A DNA stretch of 64,000 nucleotides from Sphingomonas sp. Root241 (GTDB taxonomy: Bacteria > Pseudomonadota > Alphaproteobacteria > Sphingomonadales > Sphingomonadaceae), in NCBI RefSeq assembly GCF_001428865.1, contig NZ_LMIV01000002.1, positions 690,903 to 754,902 on the forward strand, given 5' to 3'. The first letter of the stretch is position 1, and every line of letters begins with the position of its first letter. This document shows positions 25,089 to 33,813 of this stretch, piece by piece. Both the position numbers and the translations under genes were made by a program. A model generated the notes under the pieces. It did not search any database, was not told the origin of the DNA, and saw nothing but the letters and a program-made list of their open reading frames with translations.

Positions 25089-27806
25089 ATGCGCCTGACG
25101 CGACGGACGATGATGCAGGGCACGATATTGTCTGCGGCAGTCGCGGGCGCCGTTCCGGCAATGGCGCAGGCGCGGCGCGGGAAGGCAGTCGAAGCATCGC
25201 TCCGCTGGATCGACGGGGCGGCGCCCGAGCTGCATTATGGCCAGACCTTCGGCGTTGCCTGGACGCGCGGGGCGCTGGCCAAGGGGCAGTCGCTGACGGT
25301 GCGCGGCCCGGATGGCGACGTGCCTTCGCAGAGCTGGCCGACGGCGTATTGGCCCGACGGTTCGATCAAATGGACCGCGCATGCGGTGCCCGCCGGGGTG
25401 GGCGCCGAGAAGTTCGTCGTCGCCAGCGGTCGCCCGGCGTTGCCCGCTGCGCCGGTGTCGGTGCGCGAGACCGCGGACGCGATCTACCTCCGCTCGGGCG
25501 CGCTCGAATGGGAAGTCGCGAAGAGCGGGCCTGCCGCAATCCGCTCGGCGAAGAACGGCGAGCGCATCTTGCTCGCCAATGCGCGGCTGCTCGGCGAGAT
25601 CCGCGCCGGTTCGCCCGAAGGGGAGCGCGTGGCGCTGACCGGTACGATCGAGCAGGCGGTGGTCGAGCAGAAGGGGCCGGTGCGCGCGGTGGTGCGGCTC
25701 GAGGGACATCATGTCGGCGGGGGGCGCTCGGTGCTCCCGTTCACGGTGCGGCTCTATGCCTATGCCGGGTCGGGCGCGCTGCGCGTGGTGCACAGCTTCA
25801 TTCTCGACATCGAGGCGACCGACCATGTTTCGGCGCTCGGCATCGCCACCGACGTGCCGATGCGTGGCGAACTCCACGACCGCCATGTCCGCCTCGCCAC
25901 CGCCGATGACGCGATGTTCGTCGAGGCGGTGCGCCCGCTCACCGGGCTGCGCCGTGATCCGGGCAAGTCGGTGCGCGACGCGCAGATCGCCGGCCACACG
26001 GTGCCGATGGCGGAGATGCGCGATCCTGTGGGCAAGCTGCTCGAGCGTATTCCCGCGTGGAACGACTTCAGCCTGTCGCAGCTCTCGGCCAACGGCTTCA
26101 CGCTGACCAAGCGCACCGGCGAGGGGCATGGCTGGATCGACTCCGACGAGGGCCGACGCGCACCGGGATTCGGCTATGTCGGCTCGCCGCAGGGCGGGGC
26201 GGGGATCGCCGCGCGCTATTTCTGGCAGCGTCATCCGACCCAGATCGATATTCGCGGTGCCGCGGGCGACACCGCCAGCCTCACCGCGTGGCTCTGGTCG
26301 CCCGATGCGCAGCCGATGGACCTGCGCGCCTATCACGGCACGATGGGTATGGATGGCTTCGATGCCCAGAATGAGGGCCTCGATATCACTTATGAGGATT
26401 ACGAGCCCGGCTGGGATGATCCAAAAGGCATCGCGCGCACCAGCGAGTTGATGCTCTGGGCATTCGACGCGACTCCCGAGACGCCGCAGCTCCAGGCGCT
26501 CGCCCGCGCTGCCGCGACGCCGCCGCAGCTGATGGCCGATCCGGCGCATCTCCATGCAGCGGGCGTGTTCGGCGACTGGAACCTGCCCGATCGCTCGACG
26601 CCGCAGCGCGCGCTGATCGAGGACCAGCTCGCCAATTTGATCGATTTCTATGCCGGCGAAGTCGACCGGCGCAGCTGGTACGGCTTCTGGGATCATGGCG
26701 ACGTGATGCACAGCTACGACAGCGACCGGCACCAGTGGAAATACGATATCGGTGGCTTCGCATGGGACAATAGCGAGCTCTCGACCGATCTCTGGCTCTG
26801 GTACGCGGCGCTCCGCTCAGGCGATGCGAAGACGTGGCGGCTGGCGGAGGCGATGACGCGGCACACCGGCGAAGTCGACGTCTATCATATGGGCCGCTTC
26901 GCCGGGCTCGGCACCCGCCACGGCGTCCAGCACTGGAGCGACAGCTCGAAACAGCCGCGGGTCAGCAATGCCGCCTATCGCCGCATCTTCTATTATCTGA
27001 CCGCCGACGAGCGTGTCGGCGATCTGATGCGGGCATTGTCCACTTCGGAGCAGACGCTCGCGCATGTCGAGATCGGGCGGAAGACCGGGGCGCCCAAGGA
27101 GGATCTGCCGGAGGGCGTGATCCAGATGTCGTTCGGCACCACCTGGGCGGTGTGCGCGGGCGCATGGCTCACCGAATGGGAGCGGACGGGCGACAGGAAG
27201 TGGCGCGACCGGATCGCCGCGGGGATGGACAGTATCGGCCGCATGCCGAACGGCTGGCTGACCGGTGGCGCGCCCTATGACCTCAAGAGCGGGCGCTTCC
27301 TGAGCCGCGACACTATCGGCATCTCGCACCTCAATTCGGTGTTCGGCGCGGTCGAGATCCAGGCCGAATTGATCCAGCTGATCGATGTGCCGCGCTTCCG
27401 CGATGTGTGGTTCGATTATTGCCGCTGGTACAATGCGCCGCGCGACGAATGGGCGGCGAAGTTCAATCGGCCTTATGGCGGGCGCAACCTCAAACAGGGG
27501 CATTCGCGCCTCACTGCCTATGTGGCTAAGCAGACCGGCGACGCGGCGCTGGCGCGGCGCGCGGCGGCGGAATTCTATTCCGGCGAGGCGGGAATGCGCA
27601 TCGTCAAGGGCGACCCGCGGGTGAAGCTGCCCGGCGGGGTGGTGGAATGGCCGGGCGTGTCGACCAACGGATCGGCGCAATGGGGGCTTGCCGCGATCCA
27701 GACGCTGGCGCTGGTGCCGGAGGCGCTGGACACGGTGCCGATTCCGGTGCGGGCGCCGCGGGCGGACCAGGCGAACCCGGAGCAGGGGCCGGGTTACCGG
27801 CCTTAA
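25089..27806 (+). CDS. Exo-rhamnogalacturonan lyase family protein (PL26-like), Tat-exported
   Basis: The 905-residue product has a twin-arginine signal (MRLTRRTMMQGTILSAAVAG) and is therefore probably folded before export. The mature sequence matches the YetA/PcRGLX type of exo-rhamnogalacturonan lyase: an N-terminal beta domain (QTFGVAWTRGALAKGQ, then WPTAYWPDGSIKWTAHAV), a middle beta domain, and a C-terminal alpha-rich barrel with RRSWYGFWDHGDVMHSYD, WDNSELSTDLWLWYA and FAGLGTRHGVQHWSD. These would remove disaccharides from the pectin backbone by beta-elimination. The His/Tyr-rich stretches may contain the catalytic residues, but I cannot assign them. It is the third gene of the locus. 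Confidence 0.87.
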   Translation: MRLTRRTMMQGTILSAAVAGAVPAMAQARRGKAVEASLRWIDGAAPELHYGQTFGVAWTRGALAKGQSLTVRGPDGDVPSQSWPTAYWPDGSIKWTAHAVPAGVGAEKFVVASGRPALPAAPVSVRETADAIYLRSGALEWEVAKSGPAAIRSAKNGERILLANARLLGEIRAGSPEGERVALTGTIEQAVVEQKGPVRAVVRLEGHHVGGGRSVLPFTVRLYAYAGSGALRVVHSFILDIEATDHVSALGIATDVPMRGELHDRHVRLATADDAMFVEAVRPLTGLRRDPGKSVRDAQIAGHTVPMAEMRDPVGKLLERIPAWNDFSLSQLSANGFTLTKRTGEGHGWIDSDEGRRAPGFGYVGSPQGGAGIAARYFWQRHPTQIDIRGAAGDTASLTAWLWSPDAQPMDLRAYHGTMGMDGFDAQNEGLDITYEDYEPGWDDPKGIARTSELMLWAFDATPETPQLQALARAAATPPQLMADPAHLHAAGVFGDWNLPDRSTPQRALIEDQLANLIDFYAGEVDRRSWYGFWDHGDVMHSYDSDRHQWKYDIGGFAWDNSELSTDLWLWYAALRSGDAKTWRLAEAMTRHTGEVDVYHMGRFAGLGTRHGVQHWSDSSKQPRVSNAAYRRIFYYLTADERVGDLMRALSTSEQTLAHVEIGRKTGAPKEDLPEGVIQMSFGTTWAVCAGAWLTEWERTGDRKWRDRIAAGMDSIGRMPNGWLTGGAPYDLKSGRFLSRDTIGISHLNSVFGAVEIQAELIQLIDVPRFRDVWFDYCRWYNAPRDEWAAKFNRPYGGRNLKQGHSRLTAYVAKQTGDAALARRAAAEFYSGEAGMRIVKGDPRVKLPGGVVEWPGVSTNGSAQWGLAAIQTLALVPEALDTVPIPVRAPRADQANPEQGPGYRP

Positions 27807-27952
27807 CTTGACTCAGTTGGCGGAAACGCGATCGATCTCGCAATATTCTTGCGAGAGCGTTGCGTACGCTTCTCCTTGTTCGACAGGTAGAAAGAGCGGG
27901 TTGCGAGACGCCACACCTTGGGTGAAGACCCAAGCGACCTTGATAAAGTACA

Positions 27953-28032
27953 GTCATCCCGGCCTTGAGCCGGGATCCCGCTTCTTCTGCTCGGCCAAAG
28001 GCAGCGGGACCCCGGCTCAAGGCCGGGGTGAC
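27953..28032. repeat. Palindromic intergenic element (GTCATCCCGG family)
   Basis: Inverted arms GTCATCCCGGCCTTGAGCCG (27953 onward) and their imperfect complement ending in GGCCGGGGTGAC (28032) surround a 17-base spacer. It shares its first bases with the hairpin at 17586. Together with the next element it fills the gap between the convergent PL26-like and rdgB genes. The rest of the 336-base gap (27807-27952 and 28033-28108) shows no recognisable feature. Confidence 0.75.
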
Positions 28033-28108
28033 GAGATAATGAGGGAAGCAGGCGAAATCCTACATTGCAAGAAGCGACGGCAGCGTCGCGGGCGACGTCC
28101 CTTCGGAA

Positions 28109-28136
28109 CCCTGGGCTCCTGCTTTCGCAGGAGCAC
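28109..28136. repeat. Palindromic element (CCTGGGCTCCTGCTTTCG family), copy 2, hairpin terminator candidate
   Basis: GCTCCTGC pairs with GCAGGAGC around a TTTC loop at 28115-28134, seven bases from the rdgB stop codon. The 28-base unit matches 15808-15835 except for one base. Confidence 0.7.
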
Positions 28137-28142
28137 GGGAGA

Positions 28143-28772
28143 TTAGAAAACCGCGCTCACCAATTGCCGGAACGCGTCCGCGCGGTGGCTCATCGCGTGC
28201 TTGGCCTCGGGGTCCATCTCGCCATACGTGACGGCGTGGCCGTTGGGCACGAACATCGGATCATAGCCGAAGCCGCGATCGCCGCGCGGAGGCCAGACCA
28301 GCACGCCGTCGGCGCGGCCTTCGAACCATTCGACATGCCCGTCGGGCCAGGCCAATGCGAGCGCGCAGACGAAATGCGCGTCGCGGCCGGTCTCGGGCGG
28401 CAGTGCGGCGAGCTTGTCTTCGACGCGCTGCATGGCGATTCCGAAGTCCTTGGTCTCGCCCGCCCAGCGCGCCGAGAAGATGCCCGGATCGCCGTTCAGC
28501 GCCTCGACGCACAGGCCGCTGTCATCCGCCAGCGCAGGAAGCCCTGACAGGTCGGCGGCCTGCAGCGCCTTCAGTTCGGCATTGGCGACGAAGGTCGTGC
28601 CGGTTTCCTCGGGCTCGGGCAGGTCGAGCTCGGCCGCCGAGACTGGCTCGATGCCATAGGGCCCGAGCAGCGCCTTGATCTCGCGCACCTTGCCGGGATT
28701 GTGGCTGGCGATCACCAGCTTGCCGGGCTGAAGCTTGCGGATCATCTGGGGGGTATCGCCTTCGCCGCTCAT
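28143..28772 (-). CDS. rdgB: dITP/XTP pyrophosphatase (HAM1/RdgB)
   Basis: The 209-residue housecleaning enzyme hydrolyses dITP, ITP and XTP to monophosphates, keeping deaminated purines out of DNA. The substrate motif [14 protein letters not shown] lies near the N-terminus, with [24 protein letters not shown] and [10 protein letters not shown] in order, then the C-terminal SHRADAF. The ATG overlaps the rph stop codon (ATGA), so the two genes are coupled; rph-rdgB is a common pair. A longer upstream frame exists but lies inside rph. Confidence 0.96.
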   Translation of the reverse strand: MSGEGDTPQMIRKLQPGKLVIASHNPGKVREIKALLGPYGIEPVSAAELDLPEPEETGTTFVANAELKALQAADLSGLPALADDSGLCVEALNGDPGIFSARWAGETKDFGIAMQRVEDKLAALPPETGRDAHFVCALALAWPDGHVEWFEGRADGVLVWPPRGDRGFGYDPMFVPNGHAVTYGEMDPEAKHAMSHRADAFRQLVSAVF

Positions 28773-29482
28773 GCTATGGCCTTCAACTGCGCAGCGAAGA
28801 TCTGGTTGCAGCCGATCCGCGCGAGGCGAAGCAGGCGGAGCAGGCCTTCCTCGTCGTAACACGCGCCCTCGGCGGTCGCCTGCGCCTCGGCGATCTTGCC
28901 GTCGGCGAGCAGGACGAAATTGGCGTCGGCATCGGCGGCGCTGTCTTCGTCATAATCGAGATCGAGCACCGGATTGCCCTGATAGATGCCGGCGCTCACC
29001 GCCGCGACCTGCGTGATGATGGGATCCTTCTCGAGCAGCCCGGCGGCGAGCAATTTGTTGGTGGCGATGCGCAGCGCGACCCACGCGCCCGAGATCGCCG
29101 CGGTGCGGGTGCCGCCATCGGCCTGGATCACGTCGCAATCGAGCGTGATCTGACGCTCGCCGAGCAGCTTGAGGTCGGTGACCGCGCGCAGGCTGCGCCC
29201 GATCAGTCGCTGGATTTCCTGCGTGCGGCCCGATTGCTTGCCCTTGGCCGCTTCGCGCTGGCCGCGGGTGTGGGTCGCGCGGGGGAGCATGCCGTATTCG
29301 GCGGTGACCCAACCCTCGCCCTTGCCGCGCAGCCAGGGCGGAATCCGCTCCTCGATGCTCGCGGTCACCAGCACGCGCGTGTCGCCGAAGCCGATCAGCA
29401 CCGATCCTTCCGCGTGGCGCGTGAAATTGGGTTCGATGCTGATCGTGCGCATCTCGTCGGGGGCGCGGCCGGATGGGCGCAT
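28769..29482 (-). CDS. rph: Ribonuclease PH
   Basis: The 237-residue phosphorolytic exoribonuclease trims tRNA 3' ends. [12 protein letters not shown] at the start, the phosphate-site sequence [15 protein letters not shown] and [17 protein letters not shown] are diagnostic. Length and all motifs look intact. The ATG at 29482 follows AGGAGA; the frame stays open to 29644, but this extension overlaps the divergent gene's promoter and is unlikely to be translated. It is the first gene of the rph-rdgB unit, divergent from the DUF6438-like lipoprotein gene. Confidence 0.97.
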   Translation of the reverse strand: MRPSGRAPDEMRTISIEPNFTRHAEGSVLIGFGDTRVLVTASIEERIPPWLRGKGEGWVTAEYGMLPRATHTRGQREAAKGKQSGRTQEIQRLIGRSLRAVTDLKLLGERQITLDCDVIQADGGTRTAAISGAWVALRIATNKLLAAGLLEKDPIITQVAAVSAGIYQGNPVLDLDYDEDSAADADANFVLLADGKIAEAQATAEGACYDEEGLLRLLRLARIGCNQIFAAQLKAIA

Positions 29483-29571
29483 CGGTTCATTCTCCTGAAA
29501 AGTCGATCCGGGCACGTAGACGGTGGAGTGCGAACGCGCCAGTGTCGGCGCGGGGTCCGTTGGAGGATGCG

Positions 29572-30072
29572 ATGAAGCAGGGGCTGGGTTTGGCTGTCGT
29601 GGCGGTGGCACTGGCCGGGTGCATCCCGGCGAGCCGCGCGCCACAGGGACCGATGCCGATCGAAGGCGATTCGATCACGTACGAGACGGGTCCGTGCTTC
29701 GGCCGCTGCCCGGTCTATGCGGTGACGGTGCGGCCCGACGGGACGGGCACCTTCGAGGGCAGGCGCTTCACTGCGGTGACCGGCGAACGCAGCTTCACGC
29801 TGAGCCGTGCGCAATATGACGCTTTCGCCGCGCGGCTCGCGCCGTATCGGCCGGCGAGCGGTGAGGTCCGCTATGCGCACGGCGAGCCCAATTGCGTCAG
29901 CGCGCCGACCGATATGCCGAGCATCGACGTCCGCTGGACCCGCGCGATTGGCGACAGCCAGGGGCTCCATTTCTACCTCGGCTGCCGCCGCGGCAACGAA
30001 GCGGTGGCCGAAGCGCTGGGCGGTGCGATCGAGCTGCTGCCGGTTCAGGGGCTGATCGGCGAGCGGCCCTAA
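29572..30072 (+). CDS. DUF6438-like lipoprotein
   Basis: The 166-residue product starts with [17 protein letters not shown], a lipoprotein signal with Cys17 as the probable lipid site. The mature part begins with [17 protein letters not shown] followed by [12 protein letters not shown], the pattern of DUF6438 domains, with a CxxxC that could form a disulfide or bind metal. Two more cysteines occur in EPNCVSAP and YLGCRR. The function of the family is not known. GGAGG lies upstream of the ATG, and a hairpin terminator follows the stop. Confidence 0.82.
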   Translation: MKQGLGLAVVAVALAGCIPASRAPQGPMPIEGDSITYETGPCFGRCPVYAVTVRPDGTGTFEGRRFTAVTGERSFTLSRAQYDAFAARLAPYRPASGEVRYAHGEPNCVSAPTDMPSIDVRWTRAIGDSQGLHFYLGCRRGNEAVAEALGGAIELLPVQGLIGERP

Positions 30073-30075
30073 CTA

Positions 30076-30105
30076 AAATCCTCCCCCCTGCGCGAGAGAG
30101 GATTT
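30076..30105 (+). terminator. Hairpin after the DUF6438-like gene
   Basis: AAATCCTC pairs perfectly with GAGGATTT around a 14-base GC-rich loop, in the 79-base gap before hrcA. Confidence 0.5.
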
Positions 30106-30151
30106 GGGGACTGTGGTTGAGCGTAACGCCACCTTCGCTACATAAGACTTC

Positions 30152-31195
30152 ATGACCACACCCCCGATCCACGAACTCACCGATCGCGCGCGCGACGTGT
30201 TCCGGATCGTCGTCGAATCCTATCTCGACAGCGGCGCGCCGGTGGGATCGCGGACGATCTCGAAGATCTCGGCGCTCAACCTCTCGCCCGCATCGATCCG
30301 CAACGTGATGCAGGATCTCGAGGAGGCCGGGCTGCTCGCCGCGCCGCATACCAGCGCCGGGCGCATGCCCACCCAATCGGGGCTGCGCCTGTTCGTCGAC
30401 GGGATGATGCAGGCGAGTGCGCCTTCCGCCGAGGAGCGCGCCGCGATCGAATCGCGCGCCGGACAGACCGGGCCGATCGAGGAAGCGCTGGCGAGCACCA
30501 CCGCCGCGCTTTCGGGGCTGTCCTCCTGCGCGGGGCTGGTGCTGGTGCCCAAGAGCGAACCGGTTCTTCGCCAGTTCGGTTTCGTGCCGTTGAGCCACGA
30601 TCGCGCGCTTGCCGTTCTGGTCGGCGAAGACGGCTCGGTCGAGAATCGCGTGGTCGAGATCCCCGGCGGGATCGATGCCGGGTCGCTCCAGCAGGCGGCC
30701 AATTACATGAGCGCGATGCTGAGCGGGCTGACGCTGAGCGAGGCGCGCGCGCGGATCGAGCGCGACCTCGGCCAGCAGCGCGCGGCGCTCGACAGCGCGG
30801 CCGCGACGCTGGTCGAGCGCGGGCTCGCGGTGTGGAGCGAGGACGGCGATCGCCGGCCGGTGCTGATCGTGCGCGGCCAGGCGCGGCTGATCGACACCGC
30901 CGCCGCGGAAGATCTCGACCGCGTCCGCCAATTGCTCGACGAGCTGGAAGGCAAGGAGGAGATCGCCCGGCTGCTCGACAGCGCGCGCGAAGGCGAGGCG
31001 ACGCGTATTTTCATCGGATCGGAGAACAAGCTTTTCGCGTTGTCCGGATCGTCGGTGATCGCCAAACCGGTGCGTGCGCTCGACGGCCGCGTGGTCGGCG
31101 TGGTCGGTGTGATCGGTCCCACGCGGTTGAACTATGCGCGTGTCGTGCCCATGGTGGATTTCACGGCGGCCACATTGGCCCGGTTATTAGCCTGA
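30152..31195 (+). CDS. hrcA: Heat-inducible transcription repressor HrcA
   Basis: The 347-residue regulator represses heat-shock operons by binding CIRCE elements. The winged helix is at the N-terminus (ARDVFRIVVESYLDSGAPVGS, shown here in two parts: ARDVFRIVVESYL and DSGAPVGSRTISK). LNLSPASIRNVMQDLEEAGLL and HTSAGRMPTQSGLRLFVD are the standard HrcA signatures. The C-terminal GVVGVIGPTRLNYARVVPMV is also typical. No CIRCE palindrome was seen upstream of hrcA itself in this window. It is followed after 13 bases by grpE, the classic order. Confidence 0.97.
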   Translation: MTTPPIHELTDRARDVFRIVVESYLDSGAPVGSRTISKISALNLSPASIRNVMQDLEEAGLLAAPHTSAGRMPTQSGLRLFVDGMMQASAPSAEERAAIESRAGQTGPIEEALASTTAALSGLSSCAGLVLVPKSEPVLRQFGFVPLSHDRALAVLVGEDGSVENRVVEIPGGIDAGSLQQAANYMSAMLSGLTLSEARARIERDLGQQRAALDSAAATLVERGLAVWSEDGDRRPVLIVRGQARLIDTAAAEDLDRVRQLLDELEGKEEIARLLDSAREGEATRIFIGSENKLFALSGSSVIAKPVRALDGRVVGVVGVIGPTRLNYARVVPMVDFTAATLARLLA

Positions 31196-31208
31196 CGAAC
31201 AGGGAATC

Positions 31209-31775
31209 ATGTCGAACGAGAATAAGAAGATGAGCGCGGACGTGCAGGACGCGGAGACCAACCTTCGTGAGGAGACTGCGGAGGCGGCTCCGGAAGTGGC
31301 GGAGCATGATCGCGCCGCCGAGCTGGAGGCGCAACTCGCCGAGGCGCGCGCCGCGGTGCTGTATGCGCAGGCCGAGACGCAGAATGTCCGCCGCCGAGCC
31401 GAAAAGGAAGCGCAGGACGCGCGGGCTTATGCCGCGACTGCCTTTGCACGCGACATCCTCTCGGTTTCCGACAATCTCTCGCGCGCACTCGCGGCGATCC
31501 CCGCCGACCTGCGCGAGGACGAGAAGCTCAAGGGACTGGTGACGGGTCTCGAGGCTACCGGCCGCGAGATCGAGTCGGTGTTCGCGCGCCACGGCATCTC
31601 GAAGATCGTCGCGGTCGGCGAGGCGCTCGATCCCAATCGCCACCAGGCGATGATGGAAGTGCCCTCGGCCGATGCCGAGCCCGGCACGGTCGTGCAGGAA
31701 ATCCAGACCGGCTACATGATCAAGGACCGGCTGCTGCGCCCGGCTTTGGTCGGCGTGGCGAAGAAGCCGGACTGA
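31209..31775 (+). CDS. grpE: Nucleotide exchange factor GrpE
   Basis: The 188-residue co-chaperone releases ADP from DnaK. It has an acidic, disordered N-terminus, a long coiled coil (about residues 35-85, LEAQLAEARAAVLYAQAE followed by TQNVRRRAEKEAQDARAY), and the C-terminal beta wing with EVPSADAEPGTVVQEIQTGY and LLRPALVGVAK. It is probably cotranscribed with hrcA. dnaK is not in the window. Confidence 0.97.
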   Translation: MSNENKKMSADVQDAETNLREETAEAAPEVAEHDRAAELEAQLAEARAAVLYAQAETQNVRRRAEKEAQDARAYAATAFARDILSVSDNLSRALAAIPADLREDEKLKGLVTGLEATGREIESVFARHGISKIVAVGEALDPNRHQAMMEVPSADAEPGTVVQEIQTGYMIKDRLLRPALVGVAKKPD

Positions 31776-31793
31776 GCCGGCCTCCGGGCGGCT
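31775..31793 (+). terminator. Possible grpE terminator
   Basis: AGCCG and CGGCT form a short GC-rich hairpin at the grpE stop codon. A run of six Ts begins ten bases later, further than usual, so this is weak. Confidence 0.35.
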
Positions 31794-31960
31794 TTCATGA
31801 CGCTTTTTTCATTTGACCTTGCCCGGCGCGATTGCCACTTCGCGCCCGGGCACGCAGCCGCGCGCCTTTTCCGCAACGGTCCTCGAGAAGGGTCATGTCC
31901 AGCAACGATCATAGTCGATCGACCGAGCCGCCTGAGGCCGTCGCGCTGAGCTGATCCCGT

Positions 31961-32001
31961 CACCTCGCGCCGGCCCCGGGCGGCCGGTCGGCAGTGAGGT
32001 G
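31961..32001 (+). promoter_or_regulatory. Leader hairpin that hides the ribosome-binding site of the DUF1003 gene
   Basis: CACCTC at 31961-31966 is complementary to GAGGTG at 31996-32001, which includes the ribosome-binding site five bases before the ATG. Inside, CCGGCC (31970-31975) pairs with GGCCGG (31982-31987). The 230-base gap after grpE is long enough for a structured leader. No known riboswitch class was recognised. Confidence 0.4.
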
Positions 32002-32005
32002 TATC

Positions 32006-32452
32006 ATGAATGCAGCAATCCGTTTCCTCGCAGACCTGCGCCGTATCGGCGCGGGCGGCGATCCCCATGCCCTGTTCGACGAGCGGCTGACCTTCGGTCA
32101 GAAGCTGGCCGACCGCGTCGCCACCGTCGGTGGTTCGTGGGGCTTCATCATCGGCTTCGGCGTCTTCCTCGGCGCCTGGGCGATCCTCAACACGGTGATC
32201 CTGGCGGCGCACGCCTTCGATCCGTTTCCTTTCATCTTCCTCAACCTGATGCTGTCGATGCTCGCGGCGCTGCAGGCGCCCGTGATCATGATGAGCCAGA
32301 ACCGCCAGGCGGCGAAGGACCGGTTCGAGGCGCGGCTCGATTACGAGACCAACCAGCGCGCCGAGACCCAGATCGAGGCGCTGCACGACAAGATCGACAC
32401 GCTGCGCGAGGAACTGGCCCGGCTCGCGGCGCAGCCGATGGGGCGGAGTTAG
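32006..32452 (+). CDS. DUF1003 membrane protein
   Basis: The 148-residue protein has two membrane helices with the family pattern: GGSWGFIIGFGVFLGAWAIL, then FDPFPFIFLNLMLSMLAALQ followed by APVIMMSQNRQAAKDR. The C-terminal third is a charged helix (ETQIEALHDKIDTLREELAR), probably a coiled coil in the cytoplasm. The function of DUF1003 is not known. The ATG at 32006 has GAGGT at good spacing; an upstream GTG would place the ribosome site inside the gene. Confidence 0.88.
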   Translation: MNAAIRFLADLRRIGAGGDPHALFDERLTFGQKLADRVATVGGSWGFIIGFGVFLGAWAILNTVILAAHAFDPFPFIFLNLMLSMLAALQAPVIMMSQNRQAAKDRFEARLDYETNQRAETQIEALHDKIDTLREELARLAAQPMGRS

Positions 32453-32463
32453 AAGTTCGCTAT

Positions 32464-32478
32464 TGATAATCATTCGCA
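32464..32478. promoter_or_regulatory. Fur-box-like operator
   Basis: TGATAATCATTCGCA matches 13 of 15 positions of the 7-1-7 Fur consensus (TGATAAT-n-ATTATCA). It overlaps TTGATA, a possible -35, and is followed by TATAAC, a possible -10. It lies about 57 bases before the next gene. Confidence 0.6.
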
Positions 32479-32534
32479 TATAACGCTAGAGGCCGGATCG
32501 GCTCGCGGTCGGGCCGGCCTCTGGCGGGGGTGAT

Positions 32535-32933
32535 GTGTACCAGTATCTCGATCGGACGATCCCCGAACTGGCGAGCGGCGACGCGCTGCTCGTCTGGGCG
32601 ATGCGGCGATGGGTGGATGCGATGCGCGGCGGGCGCTGCCCCTGCGTGGCGATCGGCCCCGTTTTCGCCGCGCGCGGACTCGGCGCGATGCTGCCCGACT
32701 TCAACATCGCGATGATGCTGCTCGATCGCGAAGGCCATGCGCAACTCGAATTCGGCGCGATCGGCTGCGCCCGGGTGCGCGACGACGAGGCGCTGCTGCT
32801 GTCGCTTCATGCTGCGGCTGGCAGGCATGAAGAAATCCTTGTCGGCAGGATCGCCGAAGCGCTGGTAAAGCCCGGCGCACAGCGCACCCTTCGATTCGCC
32901 GCCACCCGCATCGCCCAGGCCATGGCGGCCTGA
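32535..32933 (+). CDS. Hypothetical protein behind a Fur-like box
   Basis: I do not recognise this 132-residue protein. It has no signal peptide. The sequence mixes hydrophobic and charged stretches (ALLVWAMRRWVDAMRGGRCP, NIAMMLLDREGHAQLEFGAI) and looks like a small globular cytoplasmic protein; two cysteines (CPC) lie near residue 35 and one more near 78. It starts with GTG after a GCGGGGG stretch. It precedes the ferredoxin-NADP reductase gene by 36 bases and probably shares its iron-responsive promoter, so a role in iron or redox balance is suggested by context only. Confidence 0.7.
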   Translation: MYQYLDRTIPELASGDALLVWAMRRWVDAMRGGRCPCVAIGPVFAARGLGAMLPDFNIAMMLLDREGHAQLEFGAIGCARVRDDEALLLSLHAAAGRHEEILVGRIAEALVKPGAQRTLRFAATRIAQAMAA

Positions 32934-32969
32934 GCGCAACTTCAACGACTCCAGGATTGCCGTTTCACG

Positions 32970-33785
32970 ATGAACATGCACGCCCGCCCGCCGCAATTGC
33001 TCCCCGAGCATGCCGCTTTCCAGACCTGCCAGGTGCGCTGGGTGCGGCATTGGAACGAGCATCTGTTCAGCTTCGCGATCGAACGCCCGGCGAGCTTCCG
33101 CTTCCGCTCGGGCGAGTTCGTGATGCTCGGGCTCGAAGGCGAGGGCAAGCCGCTGATGCGCGCTTACTCGATCGCCAGCCCGACCTGGTCCGACGAGCTC
33201 GAATTCCTCTCGATCAAGGTGCCCGACGGCCCGCTGACCTCGCGGCTCCAGACGATCCGCGAGGGCGACCAGCTCTATCTCGGCAGGAAGCCCACCGGCA
33301 CGCTGGTGTCCGATGCGCTGCTGCCCGGCCGCCGGCTGTTCATGCTCTCGACCGGCACCGGGCTCGCGCCGTTCCTCAGCATCGCGCGCGATCCCGACAT
33401 CTATGATGCGTTCGGCCAGATCGTGATCGTCCACTCGACGCGCCGGGTGAGCGACCTCGCTTATCATGACGAGCTGACTGCGCAGCTCGCCGGCGATCCC
33501 CTGGTCGCGGACCAGGCGTTGCTGCAGTTCCATTATATCCCGACGGTCACGCGCGAACCCTTCCGCACCACCGGGCGGATCGGTCAATTGATCGAGGAAG
33601 GCTGGCTGTTCCAACCCCCGGTCGCGGGCGACCGCGCGCTCAATCCGGAAACCGATCGGGTGATGCTGTGCGGCAGCAGCGAGATGATCAAGGATTTCTC
33701 GGCGATGCTGGAGAGCCATGGCTTCGAGGAAGGCTCGAATGCCAAGCCGGGGACGTTCGTGGTCGAACGCGCCTTTGTAGGCTGA
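32970..33785 (+). CDS. fpr: Ferredoxin--NADP+ reductase (bacterial FPR type)
   Basis: The 271-residue flavoenzyme exchanges electrons between NADPH and ferredoxin or flavodoxin. The FAD motif is RAYSIAS; the NADP-binding glycine motif is STGTGLAPFLS, and CGSSEMI near the C-terminus binds the nicotinamide part. The C-terminal VVERAFVG fits the bacterial FPR subclass. It follows the hypothetical gene under the Fur-like box. It could reduce the 2Fe-2S ferredoxin encoded at 17215. Confidence 0.93.
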   Translation: MNMHARPPQLLPEHAAFQTCQVRWVRHWNEHLFSFAIERPASFRFRSGEFVMLGLEGEGKPLMRAYSIASPTWSDELEFLSIKVPDGPLTSRLQTIREGDQLYLGRKPTGTLVSDALLPGRRLFMLSTGTGLAPFLSIARDPDIYDAFGQIVIVHSTRRVSDLAYHDELTAQLAGDPLVADQALLQFHYIPTVTREPFRTTGRIGQLIEEGWLFQPPVAGDRALNPETDRVMLCGSSEMIKDFSAMLESHGFEEGSNAKPGTFVVERAFVG

Positions 33786-33813
33786 TCGCGACGCGCGTCC
33801 TGACGATTAATTT

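Noticed and set aside
15762..28136. A CRISPR array
   Set aside because: The repeated units are few, widely separated and palindromic without regular spacers, and no cas gene is present.
30073..30151. A CIRCE element before hrcA
   Set aside because: The nine-base CIRCE arms are absent; only a terminator-like hairpin was found.
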